A stretch of 38,281 nt of DNA. It comes from Verrucomicrobiota bacterium (GTDB lineage: Bacteria > Verrucomicrobiota > Kiritimatiellia > RFP12 > UBA1067). A model generated the notes under the pieces. It was not told where the DNA came from. It searched no databases and was given only the letters and a program-made list of their open reading frames with translations. Shown here piece by piece: positions 28,436 to 37,151 of the stretch (the stretch's first letter is position 1; each line of letters opens with the position of its first letter). Location of the stretch: positions 1 through 38,281 of the forward strand of contig JAEEHL010000029.1 of assembly GCA_016280825.1 (NCBI GenBank), given 5' to 3'. The position numbers and the translations under genes were made by a program.

Positions 28436-29776
28436 ATGGAAGACATCATCGGCAGGGCGCTTGCACGGGCGACCGACACGAAGGCGTGCGTAATAGGCGA
28501 AGGGGTTCTGGACGAGGCGCCGGAGCTCTTCAAGAGGCACTTTCCGGGCGCGAGGCGCGCATTCGTCGTCTGCGACCCGAGGACGCGCAAGGCGGCGGGG
28601 GAGAAGGTTGCGGCGCTCCTTTCCTCCGCGGGGGTGGAGGCAGGCGAGCACGTGCTCGAGCCAGGCGGCAGGACGTTCCACGCCGACTACCGCTATGTCG
28701 AGGAGACGAGGGATGCGTTCTTGGCCTTCGGGGCCGAGGGCGCGGTTCCCGTTGCGGCGGGGAGCGGCGTAGTGAACGACATCGCCAAGAGGACTGCAGG
28801 CGAGACGGGCGTTCCGTACATGACCGTCGCGACTGCGGCGAGCGTCGACGGATACTCGAGCTTCGGCGCCGCGCTGAGAAGCCCCGAGGGGTCGAAGATG
28901 ACGTATCCCTGCCCGGCGCCGAGGGTGATCGTTGCGGACATCGACGTCATGCGCACGGCGCCCGCGTGGATGGCGGCAAGCGGCTTTGCGGACCTGATGG
29001 CGAAGGTCCCGGCCGGGGCGGACTGGATACTCGCAAGCGAACTTGGCGCCGCGGAATGGCACGAGGGCGCATGGCATACCGTGCAGGACAACCTCAAGGC
29101 CTCGCTGGAGGACGCGGACGGCGTGGCTGCGGCGCGCGCGGAGCCGTTCACAAGGCTTGTGGAGGGGCTCATGCTCGGCGGCTTCGCCATGCAGGACATG
29201 CAGAGCTCCCGCCCCGCCTCGGGCGCGGAGCACCTCTTCAGCCACCTTCTCGAGATGCGCGACCACGTCTTCAAGGGCGAGATCGTGCCACACGGGATAC
29301 AGGTGGGGGTGTTCACGCTTTTCATGTGCCGCGTGTACGAGGAGATCCTCGCCCGCGACTATTCGCAGCTCGACGTCGAGGCCTGCCTCGGGAACTGGCG
29401 ACCGCTCGAGGAGGAGTGCAGGATAGGGGAGGCGATGTTCGCCGGCACGAAGTTCCCCGATCTCGGCGTAAAGGCGGCTAAGGCCAAGTTCGTCGGACGC
29501 GAGGAGACCCGGGCCAGGCTCGAGGGCTTCAAGGCAAGGTGGCCGGAGATACGCGCGAGGCTAGTCGCGCAGCTCGTCCCCTCGGAGACGGTGGAGCGCA
29601 AGCTCAGGGCGGTCGGGGCGCCAGTTGCTCCGGAGGAGATCGGCTCTACTGTCGCCGCGACGCTCGCGGACGCGAGGAAGACGGTCTACATGCGCGACAG
29701 GTACATGTCGCTTGACTTCCTTTCGCTCACGGGCGAGCTCGACCTTTTCGCCCGCAGGGCCCTCGGTTGCGCTTGA
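28436..29776 (+). CDS. araM: sn-glycerol-1-phosphate dehydrogenase / AraM-family Fe-ADH-like protein
   Basis: VAAGSGVVNDIAK, TVATAASVDGYSSFGAAL, MQSSRPASGAEHLFSHLLEM, HGIQVGV, close to the remembered B. subtilis AraM pattern. ORF-track start 27524 is inside the upstream gene. Confidence 0.85.
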   Translation: MEDIIGRALARATDTKACVIGEGVLDEAPELFKRHFPGARRAFVVCDPRTRKAAGEKVAALLSSAGVEAGEHVLEPGGRTFHADYRYVEETRDAFLAFGAEGAVPVAAGSGVVNDIAKRTAGETGVPYMTVATAASVDGYSSFGAALRSPEGSKMTYPCPAPRVIVADIDVMRTAPAWMAASGFADLMAKVPAGADWILASELGAAEWHEGAWHTVQDNLKASLEDADGVAAARAEPFTRLVEGLMLGGFAMQDMQSSRPASGAEHLFSHLLEMRDHVFKGEIVPHGIQVGVFTLFMCRVYEEILARDYSQLDVEACLGNWRPLEEECRIGEAMFAGTKFPDLGVKAAKAKFVGREETRARLEGFKARWPEIRARLVAQLVPSETVERKLRAVGAPVAPEEIGSTVAATLADARKTVYMRDRYMSLDFLSLTGELDLFARRALGCA

Positions 29777-29801
29777 TTCCACGGCGAATATTTGGTAAAA
29801 T
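29773..29801 (+). promoter_or_regulatory. Extended -10 promoter: TTGATT-N17(..TGG)-TAAAAT
   Basis: Upstream of tatA-uvrC. Confidence 0.72.
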
Positions 29802-29837
29802 AGCGAACAACAAAGGAACAACAAGGAGGACAAGACA

Positions 29838-30059
29838 ATGGTTTTCGGATTTCTTCAGAACTGCGGCCCGTGGCAGATAGTGATACTCGTCGTCGTGGCG
29901 TTCGTCCTTTTCGGCGGCGCGAAGAAGATACCCGACCTTGCCCGCAGCCTCGGCAAGGCGAAGAACGAATTCAAGAAGGGGCTCGCCGAAGGCGAGAAGG
30001 AGGCCGACGAGGACTTCAAGGCGAAGAAGGAGGACGAGCCCGCGAAAGAGCTCGCGTAG
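29838..30059 (+). CDS. tatA: Sec-independent translocase TatA/E component
   Basis: GPWQIVILVVVAFVLFGGAKKIPDLARSLGKAKNEFKKG; SD aaggagg. Confidence 0.96.
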   Translation: MVFGFLQNCGPWQIVILVVVAFVLFGGAKKIPDLARSLGKAKNEFKKGLAEGEKEADEDFKAKKEDEPAKELA

Positions 30060-30060
30060 C

Positions 30061-31512
30061 GTGGCGAGCGACCTCATAAGGGAGCGGGTGAAGAACCTGC
30101 CCGACCGCCCCGGCTGCTATCTCATGCGAGATCGCCGGGGCGCGATAATTTACGTGGGCAAGGCGAAGAACCTCAAGAGGCGCGTCTCGCAGTACTTCCG
30201 CCCCGGCGCGCGACACGCTCCCAAGGTGCGCTCGATGGTCAATACCGTGTGGGACTTCGAGGTGATGACCGTGAAGAACGAGGAGGAGGCGCTTCTCACG
30301 GAGTCGGCGCTCATAAAGAAGTACAAGCCGCGCTTCAACATCCTCATGCGCGACGACAAGCGCTATCTCGCGCTCCGCGCCGACGCCTCGGCGAAGTGGC
30401 CTCGCCTGGTCTGCTGCCGAATAGTGCGCGACGACGGCGCGAGGTACTTCGGGCCGTTCCCTTCCAGCCCCGTCGTGCGCATGGCGAAGGACTTTGCGGA
30501 GAAGAGGTGGGGGCTTCGCGGATGCAACGCGATCGAGCCCGATGCCGAGTGCCACCGCCACTGCGGCGCGGATGTCATAAGGTCGTGCTCGGCACCGTGC
30601 CTTGGGAGGATATCCGAGGCTGAATACCGGGAGCGTTTCGAGGAGGCCTGCGCGTTTCTCGGCGGCTCGCGCCCCGAGACGTTCGACGAGCTTGTCTCCG
30701 AGATGTCGGGTGCAGCGGAGAAGGGCGACTACGAGCGGGCCGCGAGGCTGCGCGACATGATCGCCGCGCTTCGCCAGATGACGAAGGCGCATTTCGTTAG
30801 AAGGGACGGCGCGGCGCGCGCGCAGCAGGCGATGAAGGGGATCGCCGACCTTGCCGAGGCAATCGGACTTCCCGCGCCGCCGCGCATAATCGAGTGCGCC
30901 GACATCTCGAACCTCTTCGGCACGCACAGCGTGGCGTCGCTCGTAGTGGCGAGGGACGGCATCCCCGACAGGCGGTACTACAGGCATTTCAGGATAAAGA
31001 CCGTCGAGGGGGCAGACGATCCGCGCTCGATGGCGGAGGTGGTGAAGCGGCGCTTTGCCGACGAGTCGATCAGGCTGGAGCGCCCGGACCTTTTCATCTG
31101 CGACGGCGGGATAACGCAGCTCAACGCCGCGCGCGCAGCGCTTGCGGAAGTCGGCCTGGGCGACATCCCCACGGTCGGGCTTGCCGAGCGCCAGGAGGAG
31201 ATCGTGCTGGGCGACGGCAGGCCGAGCCTCATGCTGCCGCGCGATTCCGAGGCGCTTTTCGTCTGCACGCGACTCAGGGACGAGGCGCACCGCTTTGCGA
31301 TTTCGTACCATCGCAACCTGCGCGATAGGACGATAAGGGAGTCGGCGCTTGATTCGGTCCCCGGAATCGGCGAGGCGAAGAAGATGAAGCTCTTGAGGCA
31401 TTTCAAGTCGATCTACGGAATAAGGCGGGCAGACGTGAAGGAGATTGCCTCCGTCGCCGGCGTTGGCGAGGCCGTAGCCGCAGAAGTCCTTCGAGCCGTC
31501 TCGGCCAGATGA
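30061..31512 (+). CDS. uvrC: Excinuclease ABC subunit UvrC (compact)
   Basis: GTG start 1 nt after the tatA stop; GCYLMRDRRGAIIYVGKAKNLKRRV (GIY-YIG), Cys cluster, UVR motif, IIECADISNLFG / FICDGGITQL RNase H motifs, C-terminal HhH. Confidence 0.95.
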   Translation: MASDLIRERVKNLPDRPGCYLMRDRRGAIIYVGKAKNLKRRVSQYFRPGARHAPKVRSMVNTVWDFEVMTVKNEEEALLTESALIKKYKPRFNILMRDDKRYLALRADASAKWPRLVCCRIVRDDGARYFGPFPSSPVVRMAKDFAEKRWGLRGCNAIEPDAECHRHCGADVIRSCSAPCLGRISEAEYRERFEEACAFLGGSRPETFDELVSEMSGAAEKGDYERAARLRDMIAALRQMTKAHFVRRDGAARAQQAMKGIADLAEAIGLPAPPRIIECADISNLFGTHSVASLVVARDGIPDRRYYRHFRIKTVEGADDPRSMAEVVKRRFADESIRLERPDLFICDGGITQLNAARAALAEVGLGDIPTVGLAERQEEIVLGDGRPSLMLPRDSEALFVCTRLRDEAHRFAISYHRNLRDRTIRESALDSVPGIGEAKKMKLLRHFKSIYGIRRADVKEIASVAGVGEAVAAEVLRAVSAR

Positions 31513-31651
31513 AGTCCAGTTCCGCGATTTTTCAGGTGAACTTCTCGAATCCACCGCTTGTCGCCCATTGCTGACCCTGCCCCCAACTGCTATCAACCAA
31601 TCAGGATCGGCTGGAGTTGCGAGGCGGGGAGTGGTGCTACCGTTTTTTGGG

Positions 31652-31680
31652 TTTACTCTTTTGGGATTATTTGATAAAAT
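31652..31680 (+). promoter_or_regulatory. Extended -10 promoter: TTTACT-N17(..TGA)-TAAAAT
   Basis: Upstream of the secreted GH-like gene at 31725. Confidence 0.68.
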
Positions 31681-31724
31681 TCGTGGCTAAAAGGAGTTTG
31701 GGTGGTCATTCCAATGGGGGAGAG

Positions 31725-33776
31725 ATGAAACGGTTGCTGGTGCTTGGTCTTGTCGTGCAGCTGTCGATGCTGCATGCTGCGGTGAAGATGCCTTCGGAGT
31801 TCGGGCGCGACTATGCCTTCCTGAACATCGTGCCAGCGCAGACTTCCGAAGAGGGGCTGCGCCAGCTCGCGAAGGACATTGTCGAGTACCGCGAGCTTAC
31901 GGGCTGCAGGCTAGTCCTCCCCTCGCTTTCCTTCCATCCCGATGCGAAGCCAGCGACAAAGAAGGCCCAGCGGCTCCTTGACTTCTACAGGGCGCTCAAG
32001 AAGGAGCTTGCCGGCACGGACATCGAGCTTGGCGTACTCATACAGAGCATCATGGGCCATTGGGCGGTCGAGAAGGCCGGCGGCTACGACGACTGGACGC
32101 GCAGCATCGACATCAACGGCAAGGTCTGGCGCTTCTGCCCGCTCGACCCCGGCTTTCGCAAGTACATCGAATGGTTCGTGACGGAGCTTGCGCGCGAGCG
32201 CCCTGCGTTCATCCTCACCGACGACGACATGCTCTGCAAGGGCGGCATGGAGTGCTTCTGCCCGCTTCACCTGAAGGAGGCGAACCGCAGGCTCGGCATG
32301 AACATGACCGCCGACGAATACCGCGCCGCGGTGAAGGCGGCGCGCGAGGGCGAGAAGGGGCATGAAGACGTCTTTCGCGTCTTCAACGAGCTTGCAATCG
32401 AGTTTACGTCGGGCTGCGCCGCCTTGATAAGAAAGACGATCGACGCGGTCGACCCCTCCATCCCAGCCGGCATCTGCCAGGGCGCGCCGATATACATATC
32501 TACCGGCCCGTGCGCGGAGGCAATAGCGGCAAAGGGCCAGCCGGCCGTTGCGCGGCTCAGCAATTCGTGCTACCGCGAAAGGTCGGCGAAGGACTTCCCG
32601 AGGTACATGCGCTCGTCGTTCGAGACTGAGTGCCTTTCGAGGGACGTGCCGATAAGGCTTGACGAATCAGACACGTTCCCGCATAACCTGTGGAGCGTCT
32701 CGGCCGTGACGTTCAAGGCGAAGATCGCGCTTGCCGCGATGTGCGGCCTCAATGGATCGAAGATCTGGCTCGTGAACATGCACAAGGGCAAGCGCCCCGT
32801 GCCGCGCGAATATACGCGCGTCGTCGCAGAATGCGGCGAGATGTACCGTGCGCTCGCGCGGGAAGTGAGGGGGTCGGTGCAGAAGGGCTTTGCCGTCGTC
32901 GTGCACACGAACGACATTGCGACTTCGACCCTCACCTCATACCTAACCTGGGGCGACCGCTTCGGCGGCGTCTTCGGCGTGCCCTGGCGCTGCACGGCGA
33001 ACCTCGAAGAAGGCGGCGTCTACACCCTCGCCGACGCGCAGGACGTGATGCGCTGTTCTGACGAAGACCTGAAGCGGCTCCTTTCCGGGCGGCTTCTCGT
33101 AGACGGGCGCGCCGCGGCGGAGCTTTGCGCGCGCGGATATGCCGACTTCATCGGCGTTGACGCGATAAGGAAGGGCAAGCCCCCCGCTCCCGGAGTCAAG
33201 ATAGACACCGCCTTCGACATCGTGCAGGTGCGGGAGCGAGTCGAGAAGACCGGCGAGACGCTTTACCATCTCTACACCTCGAACACGCCCGAGCTAAGGA
33301 ACCTGCGCGAAGGGGCGAAGGTTTTCTCCACCTTCGTGCGCGACTCGACCCCTGCAGCAGTCGTCTACGACAACAAGCTCGGAGGCCGCGTCTTCACCGC
33401 CGCGCTCGACCTGGGGCTCGAGAGCTTCGAGCCGTGGTGCCGCCGTGGCTATGACGAGCAGCGCAAGGAATGGTTTCACATGGCGCTTGACGAGCTTTCC
33501 GGCGCGCGCACCGAATACGCCGTCGTGAACGACAAGAACATGGCCGTCATCCACAGGCGCAAGAGAGACGGGTCCGACCTCGTGTGCGTCTGGAACAACC
33601 ACTACGACCCGGTAGTGAACCTTGGCCTGCGCGTCGCCGCGCCGCCCGCGAAGATCGAGGTCCTTTCGCCCGACGGCACATGGAAGGGCGCGGAATGGAA
33701 GACGGCGGATGGAGCGGTCGAGATAAAGGTCGACATGCCGTGCTACGCATTCGCGGTATTCAGGATTTCGAAATGA
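31725..33776 (+). CDS. Secreted glycoside hydrolase-like (TIM-barrel) protein
   Basis: Signal peptide MKRLLVLGLVVQLSMLHA; FILTDDDMLCKGGMECFCPLHLKEANRRLG; beta-rich C-terminus. ORF-track start 31617 precedes the promoter. Confidence 0.68.
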   Translation: MKRLLVLGLVVQLSMLHAAVKMPSEFGRDYAFLNIVPAQTSEEGLRQLAKDIVEYRELTGCRLVLPSLSFHPDAKPATKKAQRLLDFYRALKKELAGTDIELGVLIQSIMGHWAVEKAGGYDDWTRSIDINGKVWRFCPLDPGFRKYIEWFVTELARERPAFILTDDDMLCKGGMECFCPLHLKEANRRLGMNMTADEYRAAVKAAREGEKGHEDVFRVFNELAIEFTSGCAALIRKTIDAVDPSIPAGICQGAPIYISTGPCAEAIAAKGQPAVARLSNSCYRERSAKDFPRYMRSSFETECLSRDVPIRLDESDTFPHNLWSVSAVTFKAKIALAAMCGLNGSKIWLVNMHKGKRPVPREYTRVVAECGEMYRALAREVRGSVQKGFAVVVHTNDIATSTLTSYLTWGDRFGGVFGVPWRCTANLEEGGVYTLADAQDVMRCSDEDLKRLLSGRLLVDGRAAAELCARGYADFIGVDAIRKGKPPAPGVKIDTAFDIVQVRERVEKTGETLYHLYTSNTPELRNLREGAKVFSTFVRDSTPAAVVYDNKLGGRVFTAALDLGLESFEPWCRRGYDEQRKEWFHMALDELSGARTEYAVVNDKNMAVIHRRKRDGSDLVCVWNNHYDPVVNLGLRVAAPPAKIEVLSPDGTWKGAEWKTADGAVEIKVDMPCYAFAVFRISK

Positions 33777-33804
33777 AGAAGAGAGGCAGAGCGAGGAAGA
33801 CACG

Positions 33805-35382
33805 ATGACGAACATTGTAGCAAACGCGGCGCGGACGGCGCTCCAGACCATCGCATCCACGCCCGAGGCCGCGCAGACGGCGAGCGTCGCCTCGACTGTG
33901 GAGGCGACGAACAGCTGGGCGGCGACGATCACGGGGTGGATCGACCACGTCTATTCCTATGTCTGGGGAGCTCCCCTGATCGGAGGAATCCTGATAACGG
34001 GCCTTCTCCTTACGTGCATGCTCAGGATGCACCATGTCCTAAATCTGAAGAAGGGCTTCAAGTACATGTTCCAGCAGAGCGGTTCGAGCGGCGAGGTGAG
34101 CCAGTTCGCCTCCCTCTGCACGGCGCTCTCGGCGACAATCGGAACTGGCAACATCGTCGGCGTCGCGACGGCAATCGGGACAGGCGGCCCCGGCGCACTC
34201 TTCTGGATGGAGGTCGCGGCGTTCTTCGGAATGGCGACGAAATTCGCGGAAGGCCTTCTGGCCGTCAAGTACCGCCGCTTTACGCCCGACGGCAAGGTTC
34301 TCGGCGGGCCTTTCTACTACATCGAGAACGGCCTCAAGGGCAGGTTCGGACTTAAGAGCTGGAAGTGGCTTGCCGTGATCTTCGCCGTCTCCGGCACGAT
34401 AGCGGGCATAATGGGCATAGGCACGATTGCGCAGATACACGGCATAACCTCGGCGGTGCAGCGCTTCTTCGACCCCGCCTTCGACCCTGCGAACATGGCG
34501 ACCGGCATTCGCATCTTCGGAACGACGTATTCCGAGCCGGTCGTCATATCCGGCCTCTTCGTCACCATCTGCGTCGCGCTCGTCGTCATCGGCGGCTTGA
34601 AGCGCATTGCGGCGGTATCGACGATAGTCGTGCCGTTCATGGCCGTTTCCTATGTCGTGATAATCGCGCTCCTTCTTGTCGGCAACCTTTCGAAGGTTAC
34701 TTCGGCGGTCGAGCTCATCGTTCGCGCTGCGTTCAACCCAGCGGCGTTCACTGGCGGCATGGTGGGCACGATCTTCATAGCAATGCAGAAGGGCGTCGCA
34801 AGGGGCATCTTCTCCAACGAGGCAGGCCTTGGCTCCGCGCCGATAGCGGCCGCCGCCGCCAAGACGGACGAGCCGGCGAAGCAGGGCTTCGTCTGCATGC
34901 TCGGCACCTTCATCGACACGATCGTCATCTGCACGATGACGGGGCTTGCAATCGTGGTCACTGGCGCATGGGAGCCGTCGCTCGGGCTTGAGGGCGTCGA
35001 CATCACGATAGAGGCGCTTAGCCGCGGGCTTTCGTTCATCGGCCCGCGCTCTGACTTCTTCTCGAGCCTCTTCCTGATGCTTTCGCTCGCGTTCTTCGCC
35101 TTCACCACGATTCTCGGGTGGAGCTACTATTCGGAGAAGTGCCTTGAGTACCTGATCGGCACGAACAGGAAGCGGCTCGTCCTCGCCTACCGCATCGCAT
35201 ACGTCGCGGTCGTCTTCGTAGGCCCGTACCTGACCGTTTCGGTGGTCTGGGGCGTCGCCGACGTCTTCAACGGGCTTATGGCGTTCCCGAACCTCGTGGC
35301 GCTCGTCCTCCTTTCGCCCGTGGTCTGGCGTACTACGAAGGACTTCCTCCACAGGGAGAAGGCCTCCAGGGCAATGCCATAG
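33805..35382 (+). CDS. Alanine/glycine:cation symporter (AGCS) family protein
   Basis: LCTALSATIGTGNIVGVATAIGTGGPGALFWMEVAAFFGMATKFAEGLLAVKYR; GIFSNEAGLGSAPIAAAAAKTDEPAKQG. Confidence 0.95.
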   Translation: MTNIVANAARTALQTIASTPEAAQTASVASTVEATNSWAATITGWIDHVYSYVWGAPLIGGILITGLLLTCMLRMHHVLNLKKGFKYMFQQSGSSGEVSQFASLCTALSATIGTGNIVGVATAIGTGGPGALFWMEVAAFFGMATKFAEGLLAVKYRRFTPDGKVLGGPFYYIENGLKGRFGLKSWKWLAVIFAVSGTIAGIMGIGTIAQIHGITSAVQRFFDPAFDPANMATGIRIFGTTYSEPVVISGLFVTICVALVVIGGLKRIAAVSTIVVPFMAVSYVVIIALLLVGNLSKVTSAVELIVRAAFNPAAFTGGMVGTIFIAMQKGVARGIFSNEAGLGSAPIAAAAAKTDEPAKQGFVCMLGTFIDTIVICTMTGLAIVVTGAWEPSLGLEGVDITIEALSRGLSFIGPRSDFFSSLFLMLSLAFFAFTTILGWSYYSEKCLEYLIGTNRKRLVLAYRIAYVAVVFVGPYLTVSVVWGVADVFNGLMAFPNLVALVLLSPVVWRTTKDFLHREKASRAMP

Positions 35383-35412
35383 GCAGACGGGGCGACTGGC
35401 ACGCTTTGCGCC

Positions 35413-35811
35413 ATGAAGGGAAAGGCCAATATATCTGGTTCGGTTGCGGCGGGGTTCCCCTCGCCTGCAGAACAGTATTCGGAAGGCGCGCTCGACCTGA
35501 ACGACCTCTTGGTCAAGCGCCCCGCCGCCACGTTCTTCGTGCGCGTACAGGGAGATTCCATGACCGGGCGCGGCATCAACGACGGAGATCTCCTCGTCGT
35601 GGACCGCTCCATTGAGCCGGCGTCAGGCGACGTCATCATCGCCTGCGTCGACGGCGAATTCACGGTGAAGACGTTTCGCATGGGGCATGGGGAACGGGGA
35701 ACGGGAGTGCGGCTTGAAGCGGCAAATCCCAGATATCCTGCGATCGTGCTCAAGCAAGGCCAGGAGCTCGACTACTTCGGCAAGGTGACCGCCTGCATCC
35801 ATCGGTTTTGA
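35413..35811 (+). CDS. umuD: UmuD-like S24 autoproteolytic SOS mutagenesis protein
   Basis: AAGFPSPAEQY cleavage site matching UmuD CGFPSPAADY, RVQGDSMTGRGI (Ser), GEFTVKTF (Lys). Confidence 0.93.
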   Translation: MKGKANISGSVAAGFPSPAEQYSEGALDLNDLLVKRPAATFFVRVQGDSMTGRGINDGDLLVVDRSIEPASGDVIIACVDGEFTVKTFRMGHGERGTGVRLEAANPRYPAIVLKQGQELDYFGKVTACIHRF

Positions 35812-35812
35812 A

Positions 35813-37051
35813 ATGATCGGACTCGTCGACGGCAACAACTTCTTCGTCAGCTGCGAGCGAGTCTTCAACAGGCGGCTCGTGGGGCGCCCGGTGGCCGTCC
35901 TCTCGAACAACGACGGCTGCTGCGTCTCGCGCTCAAACGAATTCAAGGCCCTTGGAATCCCCATGGGCACCCCATACTTCCAGCTGCGCGACAGGGAGCT
36001 TTCCGGCGAACTTGACTTCTGCTCTTCCAACTACGAGCTTTACGCCGACATGTCGCGGCGCGTGATGTCGATTCTGCGCGGCGACGCGGTGGAAGTTGAG
36101 CAGTACTCCATCGACGAGGCGTTCATCCATCCGCCCGCCACCGACTACATCGCCTACGGCCGCCGCCTCCGCGCCAAGATCCTCCGCTGGACGGGAATCC
36201 CGTGCGGCATAGGATTCGCGCCCACTAAGACCCTTGCGAAGATCGCAAACCACATCGGCAAGAAAAGCGCATGCGGCGTGTACGTGCTGCCTGACGACGC
36301 TTCCGAAGTCCTTGGCCGCCTGCCTGCCGGAGAAGTCTGGGGCGTTGGCCGCCAGCTCCAGGCGAAGCTCCGCGCAGAGCGCATCTTCACCGCGAAGGCG
36401 CTGCGCGACGCGCCTGACGATGTCCTCCGCGCCGTCGGGGGCGTAACGCTCCTCAAGACGGCGCACGAACTCCGCGGCGAGCCGTGCCTTGACGAGCGCG
36501 ACTACGACGCAGACCCTGAAAGCATCAGCTGCTCGCGCTCGTTCGGGAAGCCCGTGACGACGATCGAGGGAATCGAGGAGTCTCTCGCCTCGTACGCGTC
36601 GCAGGCGGCGGAAAAGCTGCGCAGGCACGGGATGCTCGCCTCTGGGTGCAGCATTTACGCGCAGACGTTCGTCTCGGGCGGAGGAGGCGAATTCGCTGAG
36701 CGCACAGTGATCTTCCCTGCGCCGACAGACGCCACCAACGAAATGCTGTCGGCGATGCGCCGTGAAATTGCGCCGCTCTTCGCAGAGGGAACTCGCTACC
36801 GTAAGACGGGGGTCGTCTTCTTCGGGCTTGAAAAGGCCGGTGCGGCGCGGCAGATGGACCTCTTTTCCTCCACCCCAGCGGCGGAGGCGTCGCCCCTCTA
36901 CAAGGCAATTGACTCCTTGAACGCACGATATGGGCGCGGCAAGGTCTTCTCGGCGGCCGAGGGGATTGGCAGCCGCCCGTGGGCGATAAGGCGCGAAAAG
37001 GTCTCGCACCGAGCCACTACCCGCTGGGACGAGCTCATGATCGTGCGGTAG
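35813..37051 (+). CDS. umuC: UmuC-like Y-family DNA polymerase
   Basis: MIGLVDGNNFFVSCERVFNRRLVGRPVAVLSNNDGCCVSRSNEFKALGIPMG; YSIDEAFI; GIGFAPTKTLAKIANHIGKK. Confidence 0.96.
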   Translation: MIGLVDGNNFFVSCERVFNRRLVGRPVAVLSNNDGCCVSRSNEFKALGIPMGTPYFQLRDRELSGELDFCSSNYELYADMSRRVMSILRGDAVEVEQYSIDEAFIHPPATDYIAYGRRLRAKILRWTGIPCGIGFAPTKTLAKIANHIGKKSACGVYVLPDDASEVLGRLPAGEVWGVGRQLQAKLRAERIFTAKALRDAPDDVLRAVGGVTLLKTAHELRGEPCLDERDYDADPESISCSRSFGKPVTTIEGIEESLASYASQAAEKLRRHGMLASGCSIYAQTFVSGGGGEFAERTVIFPAPTDATNEMLSAMRREIAPLFAEGTRYRKTGVVFFGLEKAGAARQMDLFSSTPAAEASPLYKAIDSLNARYGRGKVFSAAEGIGSRPWAIRREKVSHRATTRWDELMIVR

Positions 37052-37113
37052 ACTGCGATTTCTTGTATAATCTCTCACCTCTCCCATTAAAATATGAACC
37101 TTTCTTGATGAAC

Positions 37114-37143
37114 TTGCATTTTTTGTGGTAAATTTGATATACT
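37114..37143 (+). promoter_or_regulatory. Extended -10 promoter: TTGCAT-N18(..TGA)-TATACT
   Basis: In an AT-rich gap, ending 8 nt before ATG 37152. Confidence 0.62.
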
Positions 37144-37151
37144 ACTCATAA

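Noticed and set aside
30016-31596. 526-aa minus-strand ORF antisense to uvrC
   Set aside because: Antisense mirror; no recognisable motif.
34039-35352. 437-aa minus-strand ORF antisense to the AGCS symporter
   Set aside because: Arg/Asp/Glu-rich antisense of a membrane protein; a known artefact pattern.
37094-37108. Micro-ORF ATGAACCTTTCTTGA (MNLS) as a leader peptide
   Set aside because: Five codons including stop, no SD, and upstream of the better promoter; not supportable.
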